A DNA stretch of 64,000 bases from an uncultured Mucispirillum sp. (lineage in GTDB: Bacteria > Chrysiogenota > Deferribacteres > Deferribacterales > Mucispirillaceae): the NCBI GenBank assembly GCA_944323205.1, contig CALURO010000003.1:175933-239932 (forward strand), written 5' to 3'. A model generated the notes under the pieces. The model did not search any database. It was not told the DNA's origin and saw only the letters and a list, made by a program, of their open reading frames with translations. A program made the position numbers and the translations under genes. Numbering within the stretch: position 1 is the first letter of the stretch; the number at the start of each line of letters is the position of its first letter. This document shows, in pieces, positions 46,610 to 55,451 of this stretch.

Positions 46610-47238
46610 TGAGCAGGACTTACACCTAATCCTATAAGCATCATTTTAACACCCATTGCCACAATAAAAACCTGCATAATACGGGCTGTTACAAAAAGTA
46701 CCAGTTTGCCAAGCACTCTTTCTAAAAAAGAAGCAAAATGAAAAAGAACTGCCATAAAAAAGAATGCTGCAAATATCCCTGCAATAGTGTTTCTCATCCC
46801 ACCTTCTGCTGCCATCACTACTATAGTAGAGAGTGTTCCTGGTCCTATCAGCATAGGAAAAGCCATAGGGATAATAGAGCGTCTTATTAATTCTTCTTCA
46901 TTCATATCCTGATAATGTGAAAAATCTTTCACAGTGCCGGGAAAAAGCAGGTTTTTTATACCCATCACCACAAGTATAAGCCCACCTGCAATTCGTAATT
47001 CATTAAGCGATACTCTAAACATATAATCCATTACTGCAGGACCTGCAAAAAGAAATACCATAACTATAACAAAAGCTGTAATAATAATATTTCTAAAAAG
47101 ATGCTGTCTTGTTTTTACAGGCATACCGTCAGTCATAGCAATAAACTGTGGCAGGTTGCCAAAAGGGTTCATAACTGCAAGTATTGCAATGGTTGATAAA
47201 AATACAGCATATAAAGCTGATTCAATATTAGTAAACAT
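46606..47238 (-). CDS. MarC family integral membrane protein
   Basis: The protein has six hydrophobic segments and MarC motifs (AILAVMNPFGNLPQFIAMTDG near the N-terminus, RIAGGLILVVMGIKNLLFPG, SIIPMAFPMLIGPGTLSTIVVMA). Despite the name, MarC proteins are not part of multiple antibiotic resistance and their transport role is unproven. The frame is open for 62 codons upstream of the ATG at 47238. That extension is AT-rich, lacks family similarity and overlaps the divergent ridA start, so 47238 (AGTAGAGATT upstream) is preferred. This gives 210 residues. Confidence 0.9.
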   Translation of the reverse strand: MFTNIESALYAVFLSTIAILAVMNPFGNLPQFIAMTDGMPVKTRQHLFRNIIITAFVIVMVFLFAGPAVMDYMFRVSLNELRIAGGLILVVMGIKNLLFPGTVKDFSHYQDMNEEELIRRSIIPMAFPMLIGPGTLSTIVVMAAEGGMRNTIAGIFAAFFFMAVLFHFASFLERVLGKLVLFVTARIMQVFIVAMGVKMMLIGLGVSPAH

Positions 47239-47375
47239 AATCTCTACTGCCTTTAATAAAAATATTTTATGCAATATATACCTTTTATAATTAATAGCAA
47301 GCAGAAATATAAAAATATTGACATTTACTATGTTATAAAAGATATTATTAACATAAATATTTACGAGGTTAAAAT

Positions 47376-47750
47376 ATGAAACAAGCAATATCAACTCAAA
47401 ATGCACCGCAGGCAATAGGACCATACTCTCAAGGTGTTACTTTTGGAGATTTAATTTTTACATCAGGCCAGATACCTGTAAACCCTGCAACATCTGAAAT
47501 CCCTGCAGGAATAAAAGAGCAGACAAAGCAGGTATTATCAAATATTTCTGCAGTGCTTTCTGCTTCTGGCAGCTCTATGGATAAAGTATTAAAAACAGTT
47601 GTATATATTAAAGATATGAATGATTTTGCAGCTATGAATGAAGTGTATGCTTCATTTTTTAAAGAGCCGTTTCCTGCCCGCACTACTGTAGAAGTAGCAA
47701 GACTTCCAAAAGATGTACTTGTTGAAATAGAAGCGATAGCTTATAGATAA
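47376..47750 (+). CDS. ridA: RidA family enamine/imine deaminase
   Basis: The 124-residue protein matches RidA/Tdc[74 protein letters not shown], the catalytic arginine in [24 protein letters not shown]. It releases ammonia from reactive 2-aminoacrylate and related enamines, protecting PLP enzymes. ACGAGGTTAAAAT precedes the ATG. It is a single-gene unit closed by a hairpin at 47759. Confidence 0.97.
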   Translation: MKQAISTQNAPQAIGPYSQGVTFGDLIFTSGQIPVNPATSEIPAGIKEQTKQVLSNISAVLSASGSSMDKVLKTVVYIKDMNDFAAMNEVYASFFKEPFPARTTVEVARLPKDVLVEIEAIAYR

Positions 47751-47758
47751 AATGTTTT

Positions 47759-47780
47759 CCGCCTGCTTTTTTGCAGGCGG
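47759..47780. terminator. Hairpin after ridA
   Basis: CCGCCTGC and GCAGGCGG form an 8-bp GC-rich stem with a T6 loop. The tract after it is AATATGTATAT rather than T's, so termination strength is uncertain. Confidence 0.6.
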
Positions 47781-47976
47781 AATATGTATATCTCTTATTG
47801 TAAATACATTGCGAAAATAATAATTATCAATTCAATTTTTATAATTCCAGCAATTTAATTATAGTTATTTGCTTTAAAATACATATAAATAAATGATTAA
47901 ACTGCAAAAATCATTTGACAGTAGTAAAAAGTATCTATTTAATATAATTAAGAATATTCATATATTAAGGAATAAA

Positions 47977-48960
47977 ATGCTGACATATACTATTCGCAGG
48001 CTTTTAATGATGATACCTATGTTTATAGGTATTACTATAATATGTTTTATTGTTATCCATTTAGCTCCAGGAAATGCAGCAGAAATGCGGGCAGCTATGG
48101 GGCCAAAATATTCTGAAACTGCACGGGCAAAGTTTGAAAAAATGTATGGACTTGATAAGCCGCTTTATGAACAGTATATTATATGGCTTAAAAAAGTAGC
48201 AGTTTTAGATTTTGGCGAATCTTTTGCAATAGATGGCAGAAATGTAAGAGAAAAAATTGGCGAAAGAATACATATTACTATCGGATTAAATCTTTTAAGT
48301 ATGTTTTTTATATTTTTAATAGGGCTGCCACTTGGTATAATTTCTGCCTATTATCAAAACAGCATATTAGATAAAACTATTACAGTCATTGTTTTCATAG
48401 GGTTTGCTGTGCCTACATTTTGGCTTGCAGTTATCTGCATGTATTATTTCAGCATACATTTAGACTGGCTGCCTATTTCTGGGCTTTACACAGAATACAT
48501 TTATGATACTATGAGTTTTTGGGAAAAAGTAAAAGATATTGCAGCTCATCTGGTGCTGCCTGTTTCTATTTCTGTTTTTGGCTCTCTTGCAGGTATATCA
48601 CGGTTTACAAGAACTTCTACTTTAGATGTATTACATGAAGATTATATTACAGCAGCAAGAGCAAGAGGTATAGGCGAAGGCAAAATATTATTCAGCCATG
48701 CTTTAAGAAATGCTCTTTTACCTGTTATAACTATTTTAGGGCTTTCTATACCCGGACTTATTGGCAGCAGTGTAATTTTTGAATCAATATTCAGCATACC
48801 GGGGATGGGGCAGCTTTTTTATAATTCTGTAATGATGAGAGATTACCCTGTAATCATGGGAATATTAGTAATAGGTGCACTTCTTACATTAATAGGTAAT
48901 TTTATAGCAGATATTGCCTATGCTTATGCAGACCCAAGGATACGATATGGAAAGAAATAA
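47977..48960 (+). CDS. ABC transporter permease, oligopeptide/dipeptide/nickel type (DppB-like)
   Basis: The 327-residue protein has about six membrane segments. The start [24 protein letters not shown] is typical of DppB/OppB, followed by [14 protein letters not shown]. The EAA loop is [32 protein letters not shown] 47977 has AAGG 6-9 nt upstream; the longer frame from 47893 is not conserved in type. It overlaps the next permease gene by 14 bp. No substrate-binding protein or ATPase gene is nearby, so its partners must be encoded elsewhere. Confidence 0.92.
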   Translation: MLTYTIRRLLMMIPMFIGITIICFIVIHLAPGNAAEMRAAMGPKYSETARAKFEKMYGLDKPLYEQYIIWLKKVAVLDFGESFAIDGRNVREKIGERIHITIGLNLLSMFFIFLIGLPLGIISAYYQNSILDKTITVIVFIGFAVPTFWLAVICMYYFSIHLDWLPISGLYTEYIYDTMSFWEKVKDIAAHLVLPVSISVFGSLAGISRFTRTSTLDVLHEDYITAARARGIGEGKILFSHALRNALLPVITILGLSIPGLIGSSVIFESIFSIPGMGQLFYNSVMMRDYPVIMGILVIGALLTLIGNFIADIAYAYADPRIRYGKK

Positions 48961-49810
48961 TATAAGAAATAAAATCTTTTCAAAAATAGGTAAAAATCTA
49001 CTGCTTATAAGCGGAGCATTTATTGTTATATTTTTCATAATTATAGCAGTTTTTGCACCACTGATTGCACCATTTAATCCTGCACTTACTAACTTAAATG
49101 AAGTATTTACTGCACCTAACAGCACATATTTATTTGGCACAGATGCACTTGGAAGAGATGTATTTTCAAGAGTAGTATATGGAGCAAGAATTTCTTTATT
49201 TGTAGGGTTTATTGCCGTAGGCATATCCATACTTATAGGGGTAGTATTAGGGCTTATCTCTGGATATTACGGCAGGATAGTAGATAGTATTATTATGCGG
49301 TTTACAGATATTATGCTCTGCTTTCCATCATTTTTCCTTATATTAGCAGTTATTGCTTTTTTAAAACCATCTATAATAAATGTAATGGTAGTAATAGGTA
49401 TAACAGGCTGGATGGGAGTAGCAAGATTAGTTAGAGCAGAAGTGATGAGTGTTAAAAACAGAGAATACATTACAGCAGCCAAATTACAGGGGCTTAACCA
49501 TATAAAAATAATGTTCAAACATATTCTGCCAAATGTATTATCTCCTGTATTCGTTACTGCCACATTAGGTGTTGCAAGTGCAATTTTACTTGAATCATCA
49601 CTCAGCTTTTTAGGGCTTGGTGTTCAGCCACCTACACCGTCCTGGGGTAATATATTAACAGAAGGGCAGAATAATATAATTAATGCATGGTGGCTTTCCC
49701 TTTTTCCGGGTATTGCTATAGTGTTAACTGCTCTTGGATATAACCTTTTAGGTGAAGGTTTAAGAGATGCTTTGGACCATAAAAACAATAAAACAAATAT
49801 TAAAGGGTAA
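48947..49810 (+). CDS. ABC transporter permease, oligopeptide/dipeptide/nickel type (DppC-like)
   Basis: Second permease of the pair, 287 residues. Landmarks are [35 protein letters not shown], the EAA loop [27 protein letters not shown], and [21 protein letters not shown] near the C-terminus. AAGGATACGAT before ATG 48947 is the ribosome site, within the end of the first permease gene, so the two are translationally coupled. The following lipoprotein frame starts inside its end, suggesting an operon with the StcE-like gene. Confidence 0.93.
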   Translation: MERNNIRNKIFSKIGKNLLLISGAFIVIFFIIIAVFAPLIAPFNPALTNLNEVFTAPNSTYLFGTDALGRDVFSRVVYGARISLFVGFIAVGISILIGVVLGLISGYYGRIVDSIIMRFTDIMLCFPSFFLILAVIAFLKPSIINVMVVIGITGWMGVARLVRAEVMSVKNREYITAAKLQGLNHIKIMFKHILPNVLSPVFVTATLGVASAILLESSLSFLGLGVQPPTPSWGNILTEGQNNIINAWWLSLFPGIAIVLTALGYNLLGEGLRDALDHKNNKTNIKG

Positions 49811-50612
49811 AAAAATAAATATAAAAAACATTATATTATCCATACTTTTTGCATCATTACTATTTTCATGCAGTGATACAGGTGTAGAAGTAACATCGTA
49901 TGCAGATTATTCAAGTAATATATCTTATAAAGTAGGAAGTCCTAGAGATACAAGGCTTGCTTTTTTTGATATTAATGAATTTAAGCAGATAAGAACTATA
50001 CCTAATAACTTATCAAATGGAAAGTTAACAGGCAGAGTGCAGTTTGCTCAAACCCATACTATTGACCCTAATAATAATGAAGCAAGGAAAGAGCCTTCTT
50101 TAATACCATATAGAGCTGCCCTTTTACTTTTTACTCCACAGGAAAATTTAAAAACCCTGAAAGTAACTGTTACATATATAGATAATAACATTAGTAAATC
50201 AGAAGTTTTTACAATGGAGCCGCCAATAAATATGCCAAAATCAGATTATAATAATAACGGCTCAAAAAAAGATATTACATATTCTAAACGCTCATGGAGT
50301 GTCCAACTGCCATATTATACAGTTAAGCCTGATATGCAGTTAGAATTTACGGCGGAAACAAAATCAGGTATAGAATTAAACGGCACTTTATTAAGCGATG
50401 ATATAGAGTTTGCAGCACCAATTGAAGGCGCATTTTTATTTATAAGGCTTGGTATGCTGACAGATAACCTTGAAGGTATAAAAGGCAGATACCATGATAT
50501 GATTACAGATACTGCTCATGCAATGCAGGAATATTTTCAGACAGTTCCTTTTGCACAGCTTTCAGCAGGAATTTATGAAGATAGAATACTAAAAAAAGTT
50601 ATTTTAGTGTAA
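49767..50612 (+). pseudogene. Truncated StcE-like (M66) mucin protease: N-terminal lipoprotein part only
   Basis: From the ATA at 49815, seven nt behind a GGG ribosome site, it would read a lipoprotein signal (NIKNIILSILFASLLFSC). The true ATG may have mutated, since the only ATG is 48 bp upstream inside the permease gene. The rest resembles the N-terminal domain of StcE, as I recall it. In order: a FAQ-then-ALLLFTP region, SVQLP, an IRLGMLTDN region, then AMQEYFQTVPFAQLSAGIYE, matching StcE's ...REYFQTIPVSRMIVNNY. The frame stops just where StcE continues into its catalytic domain. The IS481-type element begins 10 bp later, and no HExxHxxGxxH motif exists in the window. It is likely a decayed secreted mucinase gene. 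Confidence 0.7.
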
Positions 50613-50621
50613 CCTCATAAG

Positions 50622-51685
50622 ACATATGTTACACAAATAAGAATAAAAAAATACCTCTTAGTATATAGTATAAATACAAGTGAGAAAATAAACTAAACTA
50701 AGAGGTAAAAAATGACTAAGATAGTTATAACAGAAGAAATGCGTTTTCGTCAACGATTATGTGAGTATGCGTTAAAATATGGTAAAACAAAAGCTGCCAG
50801 CAAATATCAAGTGAGCCGAACTTTTGTATACCGTCAGTTAAAGAAATACGATGGCACGGTTCAAAGTTTAGCGTTAAAAAGTCGTAAACCGCATACCAGC
50901 CCTAATAAGCATACAGAAGAAGAGTTATGTTTAATAGAGAGAGTATATATAGAGCATGGTTTATATGGTATGGCAGAAGTGTATGTAAGACTTAAAGAAT
51001 GTGGCTATAATCGTAGTTTTGGCAGTATGTGTAAGCAGATAAGGAAGAAAGGTTTAAAGCCCGTAAAGAAGGCAAAAAAGAGCTATACTAAATATGATAA
51101 TATAACAGGTGAGTATATAGGTGATAAAGTCCAAATAGATATAAAATATGTTCCACAGGAATGTATAATGTTTCCCAGCTATGGTAAAAGATACTATCAG
51201 ATTACAGCCATAGATGAATACAGTAGAAAGAGAATATTAGAGATAGTGGAAGAAAAAAACACTTTTGAAACTGGCAAGTTTTTAGAACAACTGGAAAGTA
51301 AATTTGACTTTCCCATACATACAATTCAAGTAGATAATGGTTATGAGTTTGTAAATGACAAAGAAGTAACAAATAGGAAAACCTACTTTGAAGAAGTAGC
51401 AGAAAAAAAGGGATATATTATTAAACGAATACGACCTTATTCTCCATGGCAGAATGGAAAGGTAGAAAGAAGTCATAGAGAAGATGAGAAGATTTTATAT
51501 GCTAATAATAAATTTTATACTAAAAATGAATTAATTAATGCTGTTAAAATACATCAGGATAGATATAATAATACAGCTAAAATATGCTTAAACTTTAAAT
51601 CTCCTTGTGAGGTTGCTGAGGAAAATAAATTATTGCTTGATTTATAATATAATAAGATTTATTTTTTTAAAAGTGTAACATATGT
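50622..51685 (+). mobile_element. IS481-type insertion sequence (~1.06 kb)
   Basis: ACATATGTTACAC at 50622-50634 is matched by its reverse complement GTGTAACATATGT at 51673-51685, a 13-bp inverted repeat. The outer ACATATGT is itself a palindrome, so it could be an 8-bp target duplication instead, leaving TACAC/GTGTA as the IS ends. One intact transposase gene fills the element. Confidence 0.82.
50712..51647 (+). CDS. IS481-family-like DDE transposase
   Basis: Residues ~1-60 form a helix-turn-helix (KTKAASKYQVSRTFVYRQLKKY). The rve-type integrase core has the catalytic residues in DKVQIDIKYV (first Asp), IHTIQVDNGYEFVN (second Asp) and SPWQNGKVERSHREDE (Glu). At 311 residues it is intact; AAGAGGTAAAAA is the ribosome site. 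The single-ORF layout and SPWQNGKVERSHR motif point to IS481 rather than two-frame IS3. Its insertion probably removed the 3' part of the StcE-like gene. Confidence 0.9.
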   Translation: MTKIVITEEMRFRQRLCEYALKYGKTKAASKYQVSRTFVYRQLKKYDGTVQSLALKSRKPHTSPNKHTEEELCLIERVYIEHGLYGMAEVYVRLKECGYNRSFGSMCKQIRKKGLKPVKKAKKSYTKYDNITGEYIGDKVQIDIKYVPQECIMFPSYGKRYYQITAIDEYSRKRILEIVEEKNTFETGKFLEQLESKFDFPIHTIQVDNGYEFVNDKEVTNRKTYFEEVAEKKGYIIKRIRPYSPWQNGKVERSHREDEKILYANNKFYTKNELINAVKIHQDRYNNTAKICLNFKSPCEVAEENKLLLDL

Positions 51686-51760
51686 GTTGTTAGTTAAGAT
51701 TCATCTTCTTATTATTTTTTTCTTAATATGTAATAATAAATATACTTTTTTTGTACAAAC

Positions 51761-51774
51761 TGGTATCGTTACCA
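51761..51774. promoter_or_regulatory. Palindromic operator candidate upstream of the MocR-type gene
   Basis: TGGTATCGTTACCA is an imperfect palindrome (TGGTA-N4-TACCA), preceded by TTGTACAA at about 51751. It lies 78 bp upstream of the regulator start, where an autoregulatory site would be expected. There is no other evidence. Confidence 0.4.
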
Positions 51775-51851
51775 AATTAAAACTGGAACTATAAAAATAA
51801 CCTTATATTATGTATAAGTTTGATTATTTAAGTATACAGGGTACAGTATAA

Positions 51852-53285
51852 ATGTATAGTCATTGGAAACTAGAGGGCAGCAACGAGCATTTATATCTGC
51901 AGATAGCAGATATTATTATTAATGATATAGAAAACGGCAGATTAAAGCCAAATACAAGACTGCCATCTCAAAGAAAGCTCTGCGAAATATTTCAGGTCAG
52001 CCGTAATACTGTTATTATGGCAATAGAGCAGCTTATATATATGTCTTATGTAGAAGTAGTGCCACAGTCTGGTATATTTGTTAAAAATATATTTGATAAT
52101 GAAGAAAACCGCTCACCTAACTGGGATAAGTATTTTTCTACTGGTATGCACAGGTATGGCAGTATTAAAAGGATAGACCAGTTAACTAATTCCAGCACAA
52201 ATGAAAATGCTATAAATATTTCAGCAGCAGGGCTTGGGAAAGATTTTAACTTTTTAGCATCATATATATCTGATGCTACATCAAAGATATGTTCCAAAGA
52301 TTTAAGCCGCATAAATCATTTTAATAAATATGGCTATTTACCTTTAAGAAAGATAATTGCAGAAAGAATTTCTATGCAGGGTAAAAATATTACAGCAGAT
52401 AATATTCTTATTATACCAAGTGTATTGCAGGGGATAAATCTTTCTGCTATGGCATTTTTAAGTTTTGCATCAAATTTTATATATGCTACTCCAAATGTTA
52501 TAAATATGGATTCTATCGTTCACTATACAGGTGTTAATATGATAGGCATAGAGCAGGACAGGCAAGGCATAATTATAGAAAAGCTAAAAAAAGAGTTATC
52601 AGCAAGAAGCTCTATGATATATCTTAATTCTACATACCATAACCCTACTGGTATAAATATGAGCCTTGAAAGGAAAAAATTACTTTTAAATACAGCTTCT
52701 AAATACAGAATCCCAATAATGGAAGTAGACTCTATGCGGGATATATGGTTTGATAAGCCACATGACAGTTCGCTTTTTTCCCTTGATAGTAATAATAGTG
52801 TAATATATTTTGGTTCACTGCTTAGAACATTAACTATTAACCTTGGTATATCATGGATAGCAGCTCCTAAAAATGTGATAGAAAAACTAAGTGATGTAAA
52901 AGCTCAGCACGATATATATCCAAGCATGCTTTTACAGCTGCTTGTAACCGAGCTTATGGCAAGCGGGGTATATGATAACTATTTAGAGAAAGTAAGAGAA
53001 ATAATGCTGCATAAAAGAGAGCTTTCTCACAGCCTTTTAAAGAAATATTTAAAAGATGATGCAGAGTGGGATGAAAATAATTCTGATTTTTATATATGGC
53101 TTAAGTTTAAAAATATAAATACAAAAAAACTTTTTGAGATAACAAATGATGTATTATTTTATCCCGGCTTTTTCTTTAATCAAAATGATACTTCCCATAT
53201 ATCAATATGTAATGCTGCCTGCAGTGATGCAGAATTAGAAGAAGGTTTAATTAGGCTGAAAAATAATATTAATAAGTTAAAATAA
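51852..53285 (+). CDS. MocR/PdxR-type GntR regulator with degenerate aminotransferase domain
   Basis: Residues 1-75 are a GntR winged helix (YLQIADIIINDIENGRLKPN, LPSQRKLCEIFQVSRNTV). Residues ~110-475 follow fold-type I aminotransferases (STYHNPTGINMSLERKKLLL for the Asn/Pro loop, then PIMEVDSMRDIWFD). At the place of the PLP-lysine motif (usually SKxLxPGxRLG) the sequence is G321-SLLRTLTINLG, so Lys is replaced and R325 stands near. Thus it may bind a ligand other than PLP as internal aldimine, or be in decay. It directly precedes the flavocytochrome gene on the same strand, which it might control. Confidence 0.88.
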   Translation: MYSHWKLEGSNEHLYLQIADIIINDIENGRLKPNTRLPSQRKLCEIFQVSRNTVIMAIEQLIYMSYVEVVPQSGIFVKNIFDNEENRSPNWDKYFSTGMHRYGSIKRIDQLTNSSTNENAINISAAGLGKDFNFLASYISDATSKICSKDLSRINHFNKYGYLPLRKIIAERISMQGKNITADNILIIPSVLQGINLSAMAFLSFASNFIYATPNVINMDSIVHYTGVNMIGIEQDRQGIIIEKLKKELSARSSMIYLNSTYHNPTGINMSLERKKLLLNTASKYRIPIMEVDSMRDIWFDKPHDSSLFSLDSNNSVIYFGSLLRTLTINLGISWIAAPKNVIEKLSDVKAQHDIYPSMLLQLLVTELMASGVYDNYLEKVREIMLHKRELSHSLLKKYLKDDAEWDENNSDFYIWLKFKNINTKKLFEITNDVLFYPGFFFNQNDTSHISICNAACSDAELEEGLIRLKNNINKLK

Positions 53286-53369
53286 TAATTCTGGTCTAGG
53301 TTGAATTCATAAATTGGCACTATATCTTTGACATTAGTCTGTATTATCCTAGTAAAACGGGGGTCAATT

Positions 53370-55211
53370 ATGAATAAAAAGCTAATTGTCTTAGGAGTAA
53401 TTGTTTTAACTTTGATTATAACAATGGCTGTCGCTCCTAGTAAAGAAATGACAGCAGTAGCTGCACCAGCAGCAGAAAAAAGTGTGTTTGATGCAAAAAC
53501 TGCACACTCTTATGCAAAAGGAAAGAAAGCTGCATATTTATCAGGCATACACATGAAAGCGGGCACAGTGGAAAACTGTGAAGGCTGCCACTCATCATCA
53601 GTAATAGATGACAGTGAAAAAGATATTAATGCAAAATGTGAAAGCTGCCACGGCTCACTTGCTGATATGGCAAAAACAACTGAAGGTGAAGTTAATCCGC
53701 ACAGCTCTCACTTAGGCACAATGAACTGTACAACATGTCACACAGGTCATACTCCATCTAAATCATACTGCTTAAACTGCCACGAATTTGATATGAATAT
53801 ATCAGCAGGCGGCAAAGTTAAAAATGAATGGTATGAAGATTTAAGCAAATATGCAAATGCAAAACCTGTAAGAGTAGAAAAAACAGATATAGTTGTTGTG
53901 GGCACTGGTGCAACAGGCTTTACAGCAGCAATCACAGCACTCAGCAAAGGCAAAAAAGTTATTATGCTTGAAAAAATGCCAATTGTTGGCGGTAACTCTC
54001 AGCTTGCAGCAGGTGGTATGAATGCAGCAGGCACAAGGTTCCAAAAGGCTAAAAAAATACCTGATAATCCAGATGTAATGTTTAATGATACTATGAAAGG
54101 CGGTAAAAATATAAATAATCCTGACCTTGTAAGAATATTAGCAGACCAGTCATCTAAATCTATAGAATGGCTTGCATCAATAAATGCAGAGCTTGGCTTT
54201 ATAGCTATGGGCGGCGGTGCAACATACCCTAGATTCCACGGACCAACAAGCGGCGATTTTGTAGGACCATTTTTAAGTGCAAAATTAAGAGAAAGAGTAG
54301 TTAAAGATGGTGCAGATGTAAGAGTTAATTCAAAAGTTGTAAAATTAGTTACTAATGCTCAGGGTGACGTAACAGGCGTATTAGTCAAAGGCAAACATTC
54401 TGGTATCTATCAGATTGATGCAAAAGCTGTAATATTAGCATCAGGCGGTTTTGGTGCAAATAATAAATTAGTTGCAAGCTATAGACCAGATGCAAAAGGT
54501 GTGCAGACTTCTAACCAGCCAGGCACACAAGGTGATGGTATTGTTCTTGGCACATCAGTAGGTGCTGCAACAGTTGATATGAAAGAAATTCAGCTTAACC
54601 CTACTATGCTTGTAGGCAGCCCGGTAATCGTATCTGAAATTGTTCGCGGTGCAGGCGGTATATTTGTAAACAGGGACGGCAAACGCTTTATCAGTGAGCT
54701 GACAACAAGAGATGTAACAACTGCAGCTATTAGAAAACAAAAAGGCGCATCATGCTTTATCGTATTTGATGATACAGTGAGAAAAAATGTTAAACAAACA
54801 GGTGCATTTTTCCAGCTTGGCAAAGTAAAACAGGGTAAATCATTAGATGAGCTTGCAAAAGAATTATCAATACCAGCAGATGCTTTAAAAGCAACAGTGG
54901 CAAGGTTTAATACTATGGTAGAAAAAGGCAAAGATGAAGATTTTGGCAGACATAATTTTGCACAAAAAATTGAAGGCCCTAATTTCTATGCAATAGAAGT
55001 TAAACCAGCTATCCACTACTGTATGGGCGGTTTAAAAATAGATGAAAAAGCAAGAGTTATTAATACAGAAGGCAAAGTTATAAAAGGCTTATATGCAGGC
55101 GGCGAAGTAACAGGCGGCGTCCATGGTGCAAACAGACTTGGCGGAAACTCTATCTCTGAAACAATCACATTCGGAAGAATAGCAGGCGAGCAGGCTGCCG
55201 CATTAAAATAA
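53370..55211 (+). CDS. Periplasmic tetraheme flavocytochrome c, fumarate reductase family (FccA/UrdA-like)
   Basis: After a signal peptide (MNKKLIVLGVIVLTLIITMA) the heme domain (residues ~50-145) holds four CxxCH sites: CEGCH, CESCH, CTTCH and CLNCH. The FAD domain begins at ~168 with IVVVGTGATGFTAAITAL and LEKMPIVGGNSQLAAGGMNA. The reductase end has YCMGGLKIDEKARVIN and GGVHGANRLGGNSISETITFG with the substrate arginine. At 613 residues it matches Shewanella FccA in plan. It reduces fumarate or a related enoate (urocanate, methacrylate) as a terminal acceptor. A GGGGG ribosome site precedes ATG 53370; the frame opens at 53328. Confidence 0.94.
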   Translation: MNKKLIVLGVIVLTLIITMAVAPSKEMTAVAAPAAEKSVFDAKTAHSYAKGKKAAYLSGIHMKAGTVENCEGCHSSSVIDDSEKDINAKCESCHGSLADMAKTTEGEVNPHSSHLGTMNCTTCHTGHTPSKSYCLNCHEFDMNISAGGKVKNEWYEDLSKYANAKPVRVEKTDIVVVGTGATGFTAAITALSKGKKVIMLEKMPIVGGNSQLAAGGMNAAGTRFQKAKKIPDNPDVMFNDTMKGGKNINNPDLVRILADQSSKSIEWLASINAELGFIAMGGGATYPRFHGPTSGDFVGPFLSAKLRERVVKDGADVRVNSKVVKLVTNAQGDVTGVLVKGKHSGIYQIDAKAVILASGGFGANNKLVASYRPDAKGVQTSNQPGTQGDGIVLGTSVGAATVDMKEIQLNPTMLVGSPVIVSEIVRGAGGIFVNRDGKRFISELTTRDVTTAAIRKQKGASCFIVFDDTVRKNVKQTGAFFQLGKVKQGKSLDELAKELSIPADALKATVARFNTMVEKGKDEDFGRHNFAQKIEGPNFYAIEVKPAIHYCMGGLKIDEKARVINTEGKVIKGLYAGGEVTGGVHGANRLGGNSISETITFGRIAGEQAAALK

Positions 55212-55244
55212 ATAACAACCCTTTATCTCAATATCTTCTATACG

Positions 55245-55277
55245 GGCTGCCGTTAAGGATTTATACTAACGGCAGCC
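55245..55277. terminator. Hairpin behind the flavocytochrome gene
   Basis: GGCTGCCGTTA and TAACGGCAGCC pair perfectly (11 bp) around an 11-nt loop. TGCCAAACTC follows, without a T-run, so it may protect the mRNA end or be a weak terminator. Confidence 0.6.
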
Positions 55278-55300
55278 TGCCAAACTCTAAAACAAGCATA

Positions 55301-55326
55301 AAAAAAGCCTTTCATATAGAAAGGCT
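55301..55326 (-). terminator. Terminator of the SHOCT-protein gene
   Basis: GCCTTTC and GAAAGGC pair around ATATA. On the minus strand the stem is followed by TTTTTTATGC. It lies 126 bp beyond the stop of the gene at 55452-56351. Confidence 0.75.
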
Positions 55327-55451
55327 AAATTTGGTTACGAAAATTGTAATATTTTAAATATTGAACTTAATATATATTTATTTTAATATACTCTTACATA
55401 TATTATTAGAATTTATATATCAATAATATAGTATAACTATTTATTAAGTAT

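Noticed and set aside
46606..47424. Long 272-residue version of the MarC protein
   Set aside because: The 62 extra N-terminal codons are AT-rich and non-homologous, and overlap the divergent ridA start. ATG 47238 has a ribosome site and the standard MarC beginning.
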